Below are positions 17,262-27,002 of a stretch of 64,000 bases of DNA, piece by piece. Numbering within the stretch: the first letter of the stretch is position 1; each line of letters opens with the position of its first letter. Below the pieces are notes generated by a model, which was not told the DNA's origin, did not search any database, and was given only the letters and a program-made list of their open reading frames with translations. The position numbers and the translations under genes are program-made. Source of the DNA: Salinihabitans flavidus (GTDB lineage Bacteria; Pseudomonadota; Alphaproteobacteria; Rhodobacterales; Rhodobacteraceae); NCBI RefSeq assembly GCF_900110425.1, contig NZ_FODS01000017.1:1-64000 (forward strand). The letters are read 5' to 3'.

Positions 17262-17410
17262 TTTATCCGCCTGCCTGTTTTCATGGTGCCCGCCTTCATT
17301 CCTCAGGCGCAACCGGGCCAAGATGCCCGCAGGCGGTTGCAAGATCAAGCGCCGACACACATGGACCGGCTGGCAAAGGGACCACCGCGGTCGATACACA
17401 CCGCCCGCCT

Positions 17411-17431
17411 CTTCACCTTTGCCATATACTC
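17411..17431 (-). repeat. Dispersed GAGTATTT-type intergenic motif, copy 5
   Basis: The minus strand reads GAGTATATGG, then CAAAGGTGAAG. It is among the best-matching copies of the family, together with that at 24068. Confidence 0.5.
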
Positions 17432-17591
17432 ATCGCGAAGCGTTCGGAAAATCCGCCGTCCGCGGCTCCGGTCTTCGTCCAACCAGCCGGCAAACAGAAA
17501 ATCGGGGACCGCCCGGGATCGCCGCGCCGTCTCACGCGCTCTTGGCCCTGCCCACCGAACGCCCCTTTACCCGGACAGAATCCCGATACCG

Positions 17592-17635
17592 GCACCGACG
17601 CGATACCGACGTGATACCGACGTTTTACCGACATG
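17592..17635 (+). repeat. Phased 11-bp tandem repeat array, copy B (4 units)
   Basis: GCACCGACGCG, ATACCGACGTG, ATACCGACGTT, TTACCGACATG, then GGTTTTCC. It has the same unit order and right flank as copy A. It lies 23 bp beyond the stop codon of the leftward yibQ-like gene. Confidence 0.85.
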
Positions 17636-17658
17636 GGTTTTCCTGCAAAAACAGGGAA

Positions 17659-19188
17659 TTAACCAGATTCGCCCTGATCGGAGAGCAGAACCGCCGACAC
17701 CGGCACAAGTGCCACTTCTTCGACCCGGTCCTGCAACGCCCACAAAAGCAGCGCAGACACCGTGTCGGGCCGCAACCGACCCAGCATGATTACCCCGCCC
17801 TCTTCCTGCCGCGCCTTGAAGGCCGCGTGGTCGAGAAACCGCCGCATCACCACCGGCGATTGCCCCTCGCCGTCGAAGTCGCGGAACACGGTCGCCGCCG
17901 GAATGCCCTCGCGTTCGGCCAGTTTCCGCGCTGTATTCAGACCCTTGGGATGCATCACCAGCCCGTGCCCCGTCTCTTTCAGAATCTCCGTCACCTGATC
18001 GGAGACCTCACGAGAGCCCTGCACCCCGTCTGCGGTGCCCTCCAGCACCGCCGCCGCCTCCGGCAACGCCTCCAGATGCGCCTGCATCGCGACCTCCACA
18101 TCGCGCGCCGCCGCCGTTTCCGGCAGGTCGATCATCGCCAGCACCTCGAAGCCCCGGCTGCGATAATATTCCATCTTTTCACGGGCATCGGGGGCCAGCG
18201 TGCTGACCGCGAAGCTCAGCGGATAGGGAAAGCTCTCCAGCGCCTCGACCCCGATCGCGGCCTGCCCGTCGTCGATCAGAACAATCGACATGAGCGGCTT
18301 TCCAGCCGGATCGTCATGCGCCGCGCGATACAGGTCGATGGCCCGCCGCGGCGCCTGCGCGGCGGCATCTTCCGCCACTCCGGCCGGGGAGTTATCCTCT
18401 CCGACCGTGGGCAGGCGGTTCGACTTGAGCTGCGGAAAACTCTCGCTGAGATCGCCCGCGGGCTTGAGAAGCGTCTCCTCCGTCGCCGCATCCTGATCGC
18501 CGGGCGCCGCCATCTCCGGGCCACTGCCATCTTCGATCTCGGGCGCGGACCGCATGCCCGAAGAGCCGGTCTCCGCCTCCGGCACCGCATCCTGCGATCC
18601 GACAGCGTCCGGGGCCTCTGCTACGGGTCCCGTCTCCGGCGCCGGATCGTCACCGGGAAGGGCGGCGCCCGCATCCTCGCCGGGGGCGGTGATCTGGCCG
18701 GGTTCGTCAAAGGCGCCTGTCTCGGGCACGGGCGGCGGTGCGGGTTGCGCCGGGTCGGTGGAGATCGACAGATCTCCTTCGGCCTCCGGGACTTCCGGGG
18801 CGGGGGCAGCATTTCCGGCCACCGGCGCATCGTCGCCGTTCGTGGACGGGACGATCCCGCTTTCCGCGCCGGGGAAGGGGACGTCCATCCAGTCCGACGC
18901 CGTCCCGGTCTCGGGCACCGGCGCGGGGGCGGTATCGGTATCGGGCAGCGCATCGTCGCCCGCCGGCTCGGTCGCCGGACCGCCGTCGCCCGAGGCGACA
19001 GGCGCATCCGCCTGCGAGGTCTGGTCGAGCCCGCCGCCGCCGCCCGCATCCTGCCCGCCGCGCGTCGCGGCGGTTTCGGTCTGCGGGGTCACGGTTGCGG
19101 GCAGCGGCGCCAGCAACGATGCGACCGCAAGCGCCAGCACCGCAAGCACCGCTCCCCAGATCAGACCGCCGATCACACCTCGCAACAT
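17659..19188 (-). CDS. Divergent polysaccharide deacetylase family protein (YibQ type)
   Basis: 509 aa. An N-terminal membrane anchor (about 5-27) is followed by an acidic Ala/Pro/Glu/Asp-rich low-complexity linker to about residue 260. The catalytic-like domain spans about 295-500 (SIVLIDDGQAAIGVEAL, LSFAVSTLAPDAREKMEYYRSRGFEVLAMIDLP, LVMHPKGLNT, FRDFDGEGQ). This is the DUF610/YibQ branch of NodB-fold deacetylases, thought to act in the periplasm on envelope polysaccharide; the substrate is not established. In relatives it neighbours trpE/trpG; here it is divergent from trpG. Confidence 0.88.
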   Translation of the reverse strand: MLRGVIGGLIWGAVLAVLALAVASLLAPLPATVTPQTETAATRGGQDAGGGGGLDQTSQADAPVASGDGGPATEPAGDDALPDTDTAPAPVPETGTASDWMDVPFPGAESGIVPSTNGDDAPVAGNAAPAPEVPEAEGDLSISTDPAQPAPPPVPETGAFDEPGQITAPGEDAGAALPGDDPAPETGPVAEAPDAVGSQDAVPEAETGSSGMRSAPEIEDGSGPEMAAPGDQDAATEETLLKPAGDLSESFPQLKSNRLPTVGEDNSPAGVAEDAAAQAPRRAIDLYRAAHDDPAGKPLMSIVLIDDGQAAIGVEALESFPYPLSFAVSTLAPDAREKMEYYRSRGFEVLAMIDLPETAAARDVEVAMQAHLEALPEAAAVLEGTADGVQGSREVSDQVTEILKETGHGLVMHPKGLNTARKLAEREGIPAATVFRDFDGEGQSPVVMRRFLDHAAFKARQEEGGVIMLGRLRPDTVSALLLWALQDRVEEVALVPVSAVLLSDQGESG

Positions 19189-19331
19189 CTGCTCGCCCCC
19201 GAATTCACGTCCCTGACCGGGGCACGCCGGCCCCTTGCCCCCTTGACCCTATGCGCCAAGCCTGAACATGTATATCCCGACCGGGCCCCGTGGCTCCACC
19301 CCGTTTCTCATGCCGGGACGATGAACGCCAG

Positions 19332-19913
19332 ATGTTGCTACTGATCGACAACTACGACAGCTTTACCTACAACCTCGTGCATTACCTGGGCGAGCTTGGG
19401 GCCGATGTCGCCGTGCACCGCAACGACGCGCTGAGCGTGGCGGAGGCGATGGAAATGGCCCCGGCGGGCATATTGCTCAGCCCCGGCCCCTGCGATCCCG
19501 ATCAGGCCGGCATCTGCCTTGCCCTGACGCAGGCCGCCGCAGAGGCGCGCGTGCCGCTTCTCGGTGTCTGTTTGGGCCATCAGACCATCGGGCAGGCGTT
19601 CGGTGGCAAGGTGGTGCGCTGCCACGAGATCGTGCATGGCAAGATCGGCACCATCCACCACGGTGGAAAGGGCGTCTTCGCCGGCCTGCCAAGCCCCTTC
19701 GCCGCCACGCGCTATCATTCGCTGATCGTCGACCGCGCCAGCCTGCCGGGTTGTCTTGAGATCACGGCGGAGCTTGAGGACGGCACCATCATGGGGCTGC
19801 GCCACCGCGAGTTGCCGATCGAGGGGGTGCAATTCCATCCCGAATCCATCGCCTCCGAACATGGCCACGCGCTCTTGCGCCATTTCCTCGACCAGATGCA
19901 GGTGCCCGCATGA
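19332..19913 (+). CDS. trpG: Anthranilate synthase glutamine amidotransferase subunit
   Basis: 193 aa class I glutamine amidotransferase. The nucleophile is Cys80 in GVCLGHQ; the triad is completed by His169 and Glu171 in [17 protein letters not shown] is the family N-terminus. It supplies ammonia to TrpE, which is not in the window. In some bacteria the same subunit also serves p-aminobenzoate synthase. It starts the run trpG-trpD-ung-trpC-moaC-moeA, all joined by 1-4 bp overlaps. The ATG at 19332 is chosen at the conserved N-terminus. Confidence 0.96.
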   Translation: MLLLIDNYDSFTYNLVHYLGELGADVAVHRNDALSVAEAMEMAPAGILLSPGPCDPDQAGICLALTQAAAEARVPLLGVCLGHQTIGQAFGGKVVRCHEIVHGKIGTIHHGGKGVFAGLPSPFAATRYHSLIVDRASLPGCLEITAELEDGTIMGLRHRELPIEGVQFHPESIASEHGHALLRHFLDQMQVPA

Positions 19914-20932
19914 GAGACGACATCCGCCCCCTCATCGGTACCGCCGCCGACCGCCCCCTCACCCGCACGGAAGCCGAGAGCGCCTTTCGCATCCTCTTTG
20001 AGGGGGAAGCGACACCAAGCCAGATGGGCGGGCTGCTCATGGCGCTGCGCACCCGCGGCGAGACGGTGGATGAATACACCGCCGCCGCGAGCGTCATGCG
20101 CGCCAAGTGCCACGCGGTGCGCGCGCCCGAGGGGGCCATGGACATCGTCGGCACCGGCGGCGACGGCAAGGGCACGCTCAACATCTCCACCGCCACCGCG
20201 TTCGTCGTGGCCGGCGCGGGCGTGACGGTGGCCAAGCACGGCAACCGGAACCTGTCGTCGAAATCCGGGGCGGCCGATGCGCTCACCCAGATGGGGGTGA
20301 ACGTCATGGTCGGCCCCGAGGTCGTGGAGCGCGCGCTCGCCCAATGCGGCATCGCCTTCATGATGGCGCCCATGCACCATCCCGCGATGGCTCATGTCGG
20401 GCCGACGCGGACAGAGCTTGGCACCCGCACGATCTTCAACATCCTCGGCCCGCTGACCAACCCCGCCGGCGTCAAACGTCAGCTCACCGGCACCTATGAC
20501 CGCACCCTCAATCGCCCGATGGCCGAAACCCTCAAGGCGCTTGGATCGACGCATTGCTGGATCGTCCACGGCTCCGACGGCACCGATGAGCTGACGATCA
20601 CCGGCACGAGCTGGGTCTGCGCGCTGGACCCCGACGGCGTCATCCGCGAGGTGGAGCTTCATCCCGAGGACGCGAACCTTCCCGTGCATCCGTTCGAGCA
20701 GATCCTTGGCGGCACGCCGCAGGACAACGCCCGCGCCTTCCGCGCGCTGCTGGACGGCGCGCCAGGCGCCTACCGCGACGCGGTGCTGCTCAACGCCGCC
20801 GCCGCGCTGGTGGTGGCCGATATCGTCTCCGATCTGCGCGAGGGAGTCGGGATGGCGCAGGCCAGCATCGATTCGGGCGCGGCGCGCGGCAAGGTCGAGG
20901 CGCTCGCGCGCCTCACCTCCGGGGCGGCCTGA
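19910..20932 (+). CDS. trpD: Anthranilate phosphoribosyltransferase
   Basis: 340 aa. It transfers phosphoribose from PRPP to anthranilate. [19 protein letters not shown] is the PRPP-binding loop. [17 protein letters not shown] and the DGTDEL metal site are also present. It overlaps trpG by 4 bp (ATGA) and ung by 1 bp, indicating translational coupling. Confidence 0.97.
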   Translation: MRDDIRPLIGTAADRPLTRTEAESAFRILFEGEATPSQMGGLLMALRTRGETVDEYTAAASVMRAKCHAVRAPEGAMDIVGTGGDGKGTLNISTATAFVVAGAGVTVAKHGNRNLSSKSGAADALTQMGVNVMVGPEVVERALAQCGIAFMMAPMHHPAMAHVGPTRTELGTRTIFNILGPLTNPAGVKRQLTGTYDRTLNRPMAETLKALGSTHCWIVHGSDGTDELTITGTSWVCALDPDGVIREVELHPEDANLPVHPFEQILGGTPQDNARAFRALLDGAPGAYRDAVLLNAAAALVVADIVSDLREGVGMAQASIDSGAARGKVEALARLTSGAA

Positions 20933-21582
20933 TGCGACAGGGCGCACCGCTCGGCGGCTGGGGTTTTCTGCCATTCTTCTCTCAGACTCTGCCACGCATC
21001 GACGCGGCCTTGCGCACGGAAATCGCCCCCATTCTTCCCCCCGCAAAAGAGCGGTTCGCCGCCCTCACCCTCACGCCGCCGGGGGCCACACGCGTGGTGA
21101 TCCTTGGGCAAGACCCCTACCCCACGCCCGGCCATGCGCACGGACTTGCCTTTTCCGTCACGCCCGGCACGCCGCTGCCGCGCTCGCTGGTCAATATCTT
21201 CAAGGAACTGCAAGATGATCTGGGCTTTTCTCGGCAAAGCGGCGATCTGCGCGGTTGGGCGCGGCAGGGGGTGCTGCTGCTCAACACCGCGCTGACCGTG
21301 CGCGCCCGCGAGGCCAACAGCCACCGCGATCTCGGCTGGCAGACGCTTGCCCATCAGGTGCTCGATCATGTCTCGCAACGTCCGACCGCCTTCGTGCTCT
21401 GGGGCCGGCAGGCACAGGCCCTTGCACCGCATATCCGAAGCGGCGATCATCTGATCATCGAAACCGCGCACCCCTCGCCGCTCTCCGCGCGCCGAGGGTT
21501 CTTCGGCTCCCGGCCGTTCTCGCGCATCAATTCATGGCTCGCGGACCGCGACGAGCCCCCAATCGACTGGACCGCTGAATGA
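20932..21582 (+). CDS. ung: Family 1 uracil-DNA glycosylase
   Basis: 216 aa. It removes uracil from DNA. The water-activating loop [17 protein letters not shown] has catalytic Asp61, and the minor-groove loop HPSPLSA has His180. It is embedded between trpD and trpC with a TGATG junction on the left and ATGA on the right, so it is co-transcribed and probably coupled with tryptophan biosynthesis genes. That is an odd functional mix. The N-terminus is shorter than in E. coli Ung but the catalytic core is complete. Confidence 0.95.
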   Translation: MRQGAPLGGWGFLPFFSQTLPRIDAALRTEIAPILPPAKERFAALTLTPPGATRVVILGQDPYPTPGHAHGLAFSVTPGTPLPRSLVNIFKELQDDLGFSRQSGDLRGWARQGVLLLNTALTVRAREANSHRDLGWQTLAHQVLDHVSQRPTAFVLWGRQAQALAPHIRSGDHLIIETAHPSPLSARRGFFGSRPFSRINSWLADRDEPPIDWTAE

Positions 21583-22394
21583 CTGAAACCGTTCTGGACC
21601 GGATCAAGGCCTACAAGCTCGAAGAGATCGCCGCCGACAAATCCGCCAAACCGTTGGAAGAGGTCGAGGCCGAGGCGCAGGCTGCCCCCCCCACGCGCGG
21701 CTTTGGCGTGGCGCTGCGCGATGCGGCGCGGGGCGGCTACGGGCTCATTGCCGAGGTGAAGAAAGCCTCGCCCTCCAAGGGGCTGATCCGCGCCGATTTC
21801 GACCCCGAGGCCCTCGCCCGCGCCTATGAAGAGGGCGGCGCCGCCTGCCTGTCGGTTCTCACCGACACGCCCAGCTTTCAGGGCGCGAAAGAGTATCTGA
21901 CACAGGCGCGCGCGGCGACCAACCTGCCCGCGCTGCGCAAGGATTTCATGTATGACACCTATCAGGTGGCCGAGGCGCGCGCCCTCGGGGCCGACTGCAT
22001 CCTGATCATCATGGCCTCGGTCTCCGACGCGCAGGCGCAGGAACTCGAAGCGGCGGCGACGCACTGGGGCATGGATGCGCTCATCGAAGTGCACGACGAG
22101 ACCGAGCTTAAACGCGCAACCGCCCTCACGTCGGACCTGATCGGGATCAACAACCGCGATCTGAAGACCTTTGAGACCTCCCTCGACATCTCCCGCCGGC
22201 TGGCGCGGCTGGTGCCCGCCGAGCGGATGGTCATCTCCGAAAGCGGGCTGAACACGCCCGACGATCTTGCCGATCTGGCCCGTTTCGGGGTGCGCACCTT
22301 CCTCATCGGCGAAAGCCTCATGCGCCACGACGACGTGGCCGCCGCGACCCGCGCGCTGCTCGCCAAACCGCTGGTGCAGCCGGGGGGATTGTAA
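21579..22394 (+). CDS. trpC: Indole-3-glycerol phosphate synthase
   Basis: 271 aa monofunctional TIM barrel, not fused to TrpF. It closes the ring of CdRP to indole-3-glycerol phosphate. [15 protein letters not shown] carries the catalytic Lys. [12 protein letters not shown] and [11 protein letters not shown] are the other signature strands. It overlaps ung by 4 bp and moaC by 1 bp (TAATG). Confidence 0.97.
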   Translation: MTETVLDRIKAYKLEEIAADKSAKPLEEVEAEAQAAPPTRGFGVALRDAARGGYGLIAEVKKASPSKGLIRADFDPEALARAYEEGGAACLSVLTDTPSFQGAKEYLTQARAATNLPALRKDFMYDTYQVAEARALGADCILIIMASVSDAQAQELEAAATHWGMDALIEVHDETELKRATALTSDLIGINNRDLKTFETSLDISRRLARLVPAERMVISESGLNTPDDLADLARFGVRTFLIGESLMRHDDVAAATRALLAKPLVQPGGL

Positions 22395-22870
22395 TGGCCG
22401 GGCTCACGCATTTCGATCAGAAGGGCGATGCCCATATGGTCGATGTCTCGGACAAGGCCGTGACCTCGCGCATCGCCACAGCCGAAGGCCATGTGACCAT
22501 GGCCCCCGAAACGCTCGCCACCGTGATGGAGGGGCGCGCGAAGAAGGGCGATGTGCTCGGCGTGGCGCGGCTCGCCGGGATCATGGGGGCAAAGCAGACT
22601 TCCACGCTCATCCCGCTGTGCCATCCGCTGCCCATCACCCGCGTCGCCGTGGAGCTGGAGCCGGACGAGGCCCTGCCGGGCCTTCGCATCACCGCCACGG
22701 TGCGCACCACCGGCCAGACCGGCGTGGAGATGGAGGCGCTGACCGCGGTGAACATCGCCGCGCTGACCGTCTATGACATGTGCAAGGCCGTGGACAAGGC
22801 CATGACCATCGGCGGCATCCGCGTGACCCTCAAGGACGGTGGCAAATCGGGCCGGTATGAGGCCCCATGA
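22394..22870 (+). CDS. moaC: Cyclic pyranopterin monophosphate synthase
   Basis: 158 aa, standard length. It works with MoaA to make cPMP in molybdenum cofactor synthesis. Motifs: [18 protein letters not shown] at the N-terminus, [33 protein letters not shown] (active-site Asp) and KDGGKSG (active-site Lys). It is coupled to trpC (TAATG) and to moeA (4-bp overlap). moaC-moeA behind trpC is a recurrent alphaproteobacterial order. Confidence 0.97.
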   Translation: MAGLTHFDQKGDAHMVDVSDKAVTSRIATAEGHVTMAPETLATVMEGRAKKGDVLGVARLAGIMGAKQTSTLIPLCHPLPITRVAVELEPDEALPGLRITATVRTTGQTGVEMEALTAVNIAALTVYDMCKAVDKAMTIGGIRVTLKDGGKSGRYEAP

Positions 22871-24042
22871 TCTCCGTTTCCGACGCCCTCGCCCATCTGT
22901 TCGATCTCGCCCGCCCGCTGCCCTCCGAGGTGGTGCCGCTCTCGCAGGGCAACGGCCGCGTTCTGGCCGCGCCGGTCACCGCGCGACGCGATCAGCCGCC
23001 CTTTTCCGCCTCTGCCATGGACGGATATGCCGTCCGCGCCGCGGAGGCCGCCCCCGGCGCGCAGTTGATCGTGGTGGGCGAATCCGCCGCAGGCCGCCGT
23101 TTCGACGGCGTCCTCGCCCCCGGTCAGGCGGTGCGCATCTTCACCGGCGCCCCGCTGCCCGGCGGCGCGGACCGCGTGATCCTGCAAGAGGACGTGACCC
23201 GCGCCGGCGATCTGATCACCCTTGGCGACAGGCTCGACACCGGCCCGCACATCCGCCCGGCAGGGGCCGATTTCTGCGCCGGAGAGACGATGGAGCCGCC
23301 GCGCCTTCTGCGCCCCGCCGACATCGCGCTTCTGGCGGCGATGAACATTGCCGAGCTGCCGGTGACGCGCCGCCCCGTGGTGGCGATCTTGGCCACCGGG
23401 GATGAGCTTGTGATGCCCGGCGAAGACCCCGGCCCCGACCAGATCATCGCCTCCAACAGCTTCGGGCTTCAGGCGATGCTGCGCGATCTGGGCGCCGAGG
23501 CGCGGCTTTTGCCCATTGCCCGCGACACCCGCGCCTCGCTGGAGACGGCGTTTTCGCTGGCCGACGACGCCGATCTTCTGCTGACCATCGGCGGCGCGTC
23601 TGTAGGCGATCACGATTTGGTCGGAGAGGTCGCCGCCGCGTTGGGAATGGAGCGCAGCTTCTACAAGATCGCCATGCGTCCGGGCAAACCGCTCATGGCC
23701 GGGCACCTGACCTCCGGCGCGACGATGATCGGCCTGCCGGGCAACCCGGTCTCCGCCATGGTCTGCGGCCATGTCTTCGTGGCCCCCGTGATCCGTGCCA
23801 TGCTCGGGCTGGGCCGCGCTCCGGCCCCGCGCGCCGCCGCCGTCCTCGCCGAAGACCTGCCCGCCAACGGGCCGCGCGAGCACTACATGCGCGCTGATGT
23901 GCAAGGCGACCGCCTCACCGCGTTCGCGCGACAGGATTCCAGCCTGCTCACGGTTCTGGCCCGCGCCAACGCGCTGCTCATCCGTCCGCCGCACGACCCG
24001 GCCCGCGAGGCCGGCCAAAGCGTGGATTACCTGCCGCTGTGA
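22867..24042 (+). CDS. moeA: Molybdopterin molybdenumtransferase
   Basis: 391 aa. It inserts molybdate into adenylylated molybdopterin. Domain order: an N-terminal MoeA region with [13 protein letters not shown] (about 40-52), a beta-barrel part, the MoCF-biosynthesis domain with [20 protein letters not shown] and [11 protein letters not shown], and the C-terminal domain IV. All key loops are intact. It ends the trpG-moeA overlapping run; lexA follows after a 144-bp gap with its own promoter. Confidence 0.96.
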   Translation: MISVSDALAHLFDLARPLPSEVVPLSQGNGRVLAAPVTARRDQPPFSASAMDGYAVRAAEAAPGAQLIVVGESAAGRRFDGVLAPGQAVRIFTGAPLPGGADRVILQEDVTRAGDLITLGDRLDTGPHIRPAGADFCAGETMEPPRLLRPADIALLAAMNIAELPVTRRPVVAILATGDELVMPGEDPGPDQIIASNSFGLQAMLRDLGAEARLLPIARDTRASLETAFSLADDADLLLTIGGASVGDHDLVGEVAAALGMERSFYKIAMRPGKPLMAGHLTSGATMIGLPGNPVSAMVCGHVFVAPVIRAMLGLGRAPAPRAAAVLAEDLPANGPREHYMRADVQGDRLTAFARQDSSLLTVLARANALLIRPPHDPAREAGQSVDYLPL

Positions 24043-24067
24043 ATCGGGCACCGATCTGGTGCACTCC

Positions 24068-24090
24068 CTTCATCTTTGTTCCAAGTACTC
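24068..24090 (-). repeat. Dispersed GAGTATTT-type intergenic motif, copy 3
   Basis: The minus strand reads GAGTACTTGGAACAAAGATG, then AAG, 25 bp after the moeA stop codon and upstream of the lexA promoter. It matches the copy at 17411 closely. Confidence 0.5.
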
Positions 24091-24129
24091 CCGCCACAGG
24101 CGCCTTACGCTGGGAACAGACACACCCCG

Positions 24130-24158
24130 TTGACACAAAACGGGAACATCAGTAGAAC
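24130..24158 (+). promoter_or_regulatory. lexA promoter with overlapping SOS box
   Basis: TTGACA (24130-24135) and TAGAAC (24153-24158) form a sigma-70 promoter with 17-bp spacing. GAAC-N7-GAAC (24144-24158) reads on the other strand as GTTC-N7-GTTC, the alphaproteobacterial LexA box, and covers spacer and -10. This gives direct autorepression of lexA. Confidence 0.85.
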
Positions 24159-24186
24159 AAAACAAACGAACAGCAAGGGGGCAGTC

Positions 24187-24888
24187 ATGCTCACCAAGAA
24201 ACAACGCGACCTTCTCCATTTCATCCACACCCGCATGCAACGCGACGGCGTCCCCCCCAGCTTCGATGAGATGAAGGACGCTCTGGACTTGCGGTCGAAA
24301 TCCGGTATCCACCGCCTGATCACCGCGCTGGAAGAACGCGGTTTCATCCGCCGTCTCGCCCACCGCGCCCGCGCGATCGAGATCGTGAAACTGCCCGAGA
24401 GCCTTGGCGGTCCCTCCTCGGCAGGGTTCGAGCCGCGGGTGATCGAGGGGCCGCACCCGGCGCCCGAACGCCCCGCCAATACCCGCGATCTGGAATCGCT
24501 CTATGCGCGCGAGCTTCCGGTGATGGGCAAGATCGCCGCCGGCGTGCCGATCGAGGCGATCAGCCATGTGCACCATCACGTCGCCGTGCCCGGCCAGATG
24601 CTCAGCAGCAACGCCCACCACTATGCGCTTGAGATCAAAGGCGATTCCATGACCGGCGCGGGGATCAACGACGGCGACGTGGTGATCATCCGCGAGGCGT
24701 CGACCGCCGACAATGGCGATATCGTCGTGGCGCTGATCGAGCAGGAGGAGGCAACGCTCAAGCGCTTCCACCATCAGGGCAGGTCCATCGCGCTGGAGGC
24801 TGCGAACCCGGCCTATGAAACCCGCGTCTACCCCGCCGACAAGGTGAAGGTGCAGGGCCGGCTCGTCGGGCTGATCCGCAGCTACTGA
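24187..24888 (+). CDS. lexA: SOS-response repressor LexA
   Basis: 233 aa. A winged helix-turn-helix (1-65) is followed by a linker and the S24 self-cleavage domain. The scissile bond is Ala118-Gly119 (IAAGVP). The catalytic dyad is Ser154 (GDSM) and Lys192 (ATLKRF). RecA-stimulated autocleavage lifts repression of DNA-repair genes. The promoter at 24130 has a LexA box, so it is autoregulated. The linker is longer than in E. coli LexA (202 aa), as is usual in alphaproteobacteria. The gene ends 7 bp into the converging comEC gene. Confidence 0.98.
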   Translation: MLTKKQRDLLHFIHTRMQRDGVPPSFDEMKDALDLRSKSGIHRLITALEERGFIRRLAHRARAIEIVKLPESLGGPSSAGFEPRVIEGPHPAPERPANTRDLESLYARELPVMGKIAAGVPIEAISHVHHHVAVPGQMLSSNAHHYALEIKGDSMTGAGINDGDVVIIREASTADNGDIVVALIEQEEATLKRFHHQGRSIALEAANPAYETRVYPADKVKVQGRLVGLIRSY

Positions 24889-26921
24889 CCGGCGGTCCAG
24901 GGCCGGGCGCTGCCGGCCCGCCGCGCCGTGACCCGCTGCAGCGTTCCCTCCTCGCCTGAGTGGAACGCCACCGCCCCGGTCCGGCGCAACCTGCCCGAAT
25001 CGAGGATCTCGCAGCCGCCGGGCAGGTTGTCACGCGCCACCGGCAGCACCACGATCTGCCCCGGCGCGCATGTGTTGATCGCCTCCGCCGCCCGCCGGCC
25101 CGTCGCGTGCACCAGCGTCACGCCTCCTAGGTCCACACGGCGCAGGCCGCTGTCCTCCTCCCCGCGCCAGCGCGCGGCGGCCTCCTGCTGATCGGCGCCG
25201 TCGCCATCGTTCTCAAGCCAGATGCGCGCCACGAACCCGGCCCCGCGCGGCTTGCTCAGCGCCCGGCCCGCCTCTGTCATCACCCCCACCAACGCACCGT
25301 CGCGCGAAACAAGGGCGACAGGGCGATCCGCCTGCACCCAGAGTGCAAGGCCAACCGCCACCGGCAGAACGCCAGCGAATCGCCATCGCCCCTGCCACAG
25401 AAACACGCCCAGCATCCCCAGCGACACAAGCGGCAGCACCGCGCCGGAAGGTTTCGGCACGGCCACCCGCGCGCCCTCCAGCCCGGCCACCCAATCGGCC
25501 ACGCCGAGAATCCAGCCCAGCCCCTGCCCCATGATCCACAGTCCGACCCCCTCCAGCCCCAGCGGGAGGAGACAGGCCGCGAGCACCGCCGCCGGAATGA
25601 CCACCGTGCCCATCACCGGCACCGCCAGCAGATTGGCAAGCAATCCGTATGGCGCCACATGATTGAAATGCGCCGCCCCGAACGGCGCCGTGGCCGCCCC
25701 GGCCACCGCCGAGGAGATCACCACCGCCATCGCCGGGCGAACCCATCGCGGCCCCAACCACCCCTCGCGCCCGCGCAGCGCCCCGAAGGCCGCCACAAGC
25801 GCCGTGGTCGCGGCAAAGGACATCTGGAAACCGGGGCTCAGCACCGCCTCCGGCCGCAGCAACAGGACGATCAGAGCCGCAATCGCCACCGCGCGCAGGC
25901 TGATCGCGCGCCGATCCACCATGACAGCAAATAGCGCCACGGCCGCCATCACGAAGGCGCGCTGCGTTGCCACGCTTCCCCCGGACAGCAGAAGATAGAC
26001 CGCCGCCGCCATGAGCGACCCGGCCGCCGCCATCTTCCGGGCCGGCAACCGCAACGCCAGAAAGGGGATCAATGCCATCCCGACCCGCAGAGCGGCGAAA
26101 ACGAACCCCGCCAGAAGCCCCATGTGCAGCCCTGAAATCGCCAGAAGATGCGCGAGGTTGGAGACGCGCAGCGCCTCGATCACCTCCATCGGGATGCCGC
26201 TTCGGTCGCCCGTCGTCACCGCCGCCGCAAAGCCGCCGCGCGCCCCTTCAAACCGCGCGCGGATGGCCCGGGACATCCGCATCCGTAGCGCAAAGACCCG
26301 CTGCGCCCCATCCGGCGGCGCCAGTTGCAGAACCGGCGTGCGGGTATAGCCGACCGCGCCCAGCCCCTGAAACCAGGCGTGGCGCTGAAAATCGAAACCG
26401 CCCGGCTCCACCGGCCCGGCGGGCGGCGACAGGTGCCCGGTCAGGATCACCCGCATCCCCGGCTCCGGCGTGATGTATCCCTGCGCGCCGTGCAGAGAGA
26501 CGCGCACCCGTCCCGGTGTGCGCACGGGCGGCACACGGTCGAGCGCCACATCCCCAAGCGTCAGCCGCAGCTTGTCGGAGGCGGAGCGGTCGATCCCGAC
26601 CACCGTTCCCTCCACCGGCCCGTAATAGCGCCAGCCCAGAACGGGCGCCTGCACCACCATGCTGCGCCCGAGGCCGAGCACCATCCCCGCCACGACGAGC
26701 AACACCGCCCACAACAGGGGCGCATAGGCGGGACCGATCCGCAACGCCCCAAGGGCCGCCCCGCCGCCAAGCGCGGCCAGCAGGGCCACCGCCATGCCCC
26801 CCGGCTCCTGCCAGAGCACGAAGTATAGCCCGATCCCCGCGCCAAGCAGAACCGGAGTCCACGCGAAGAGATGTCCGCGCTGCTCCAGAAGCGCGGCCCC
26901 GATGACCCCTGCGACGCGCAA
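24882..26921 (-). CDS. comEC: ComEC/Rec2-family DNA uptake channel protein
   Basis: 679 aa polytopic membrane protein. The N-terminal DUF4131/OB-like region spans about 30-200. The competence domain spans about 225-480 with the family motif [15 protein letters not shown] cytoplasm- or periplasm-facing C-terminal part of about 130 aa is Trp/Asp-rich but lacks a full metallo-beta-lactamase motif (HxHxDH absent), as in many alphaproteobacterial ComEC. It translocates single-stranded DNA across the inner membrane in transformation. The likely start is a TTG at 26921, with GAGAGGA upstream and the family-like [11 protein letters not shown] close to the N-terminus. The order lexA-comEC-gltX-gltA is common in this order of bacteria. 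Confidence 0.9.
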   Translation of the reverse strand: MRVAGVIGAALLEQRGHLFAWTPVLLGAGIGLYFVLWQEPGGMAVALLAALGGGAALGALRIGPAYAPLLWAVLLVVAGMVLGLGRSMVVQAPVLGWRYYGPVEGTVVGIDRSASDKLRLTLGDVALDRVPPVRTPGRVRVSLHGAQGYITPEPGMRVILTGHLSPPAGPVEPGGFDFQRHAWFQGLGAVGYTRTPVLQLAPPDGAQRVFALRMRMSRAIRARFEGARGGFAAAVTTGDRSGIPMEVIEALRVSNLAHLLAISGLHMGLLAGFVFAALRVGMALIPFLALRLPARKMAAAGSLMAAAVYLLLSGGSVATQRAFVMAAVALFAVMVDRRAISLRAVAIAALIVLLLRPEAVLSPGFQMSFAATTALVAAFGALRGREGWLGPRWVRPAMAVVISSAVAGAATAPFGAAHFNHVAPYGLLANLLAVPVMGTVVIPAAVLAACLLPLGLEGVGLWIMGQGLGWILGVADWVAGLEGARVAVPKPSGAVLPLVSLGMLGVFLWQGRWRFAGVLPVAVGLALWVQADRPVALVSRDGALVGVMTEAGRALSKPRGAGFVARIWLENDGDGADQQEAAARWRGEEDSGLRRVDLGGVTLVHATGRRAAEAINTCAPGQIVVLPVARDNLPGGCEILDSGRLRRTGAVAFHSGEEGTLQRVTARRAGSARPWTAGQ

Positions 26922-27002
26922 GTCTTGTCCTCTCTCCGGCGGATCGCTAGACAGGGCGCCAACGTTAATCCAGACTTGGTTACTGAAAGGTTAAGCTGGC
27001 TC

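Larger units (their letters stand above)
17262..17658. other. Gene-free region of ~400 bp between desaturase and yibQ-like genes
   Basis: No convincing coding sequence on either strand. It contains one copy of the dispersed GAGTATATGG motif (17411-17431) and the 11-bp repeat array B (17592-17635). It must also hold the promoter of the leftward desaturase gene, but I see no clear -35/-10 pair. Confidence 0.6.

Noticed and set aside
16993-19344. A 783-codon open frame spanning two genes and the 11-bp array B
   Set aside because: It crosses the desaturase and yibQ-like genes in antisense and the intergenic repeats. No protein family fits.
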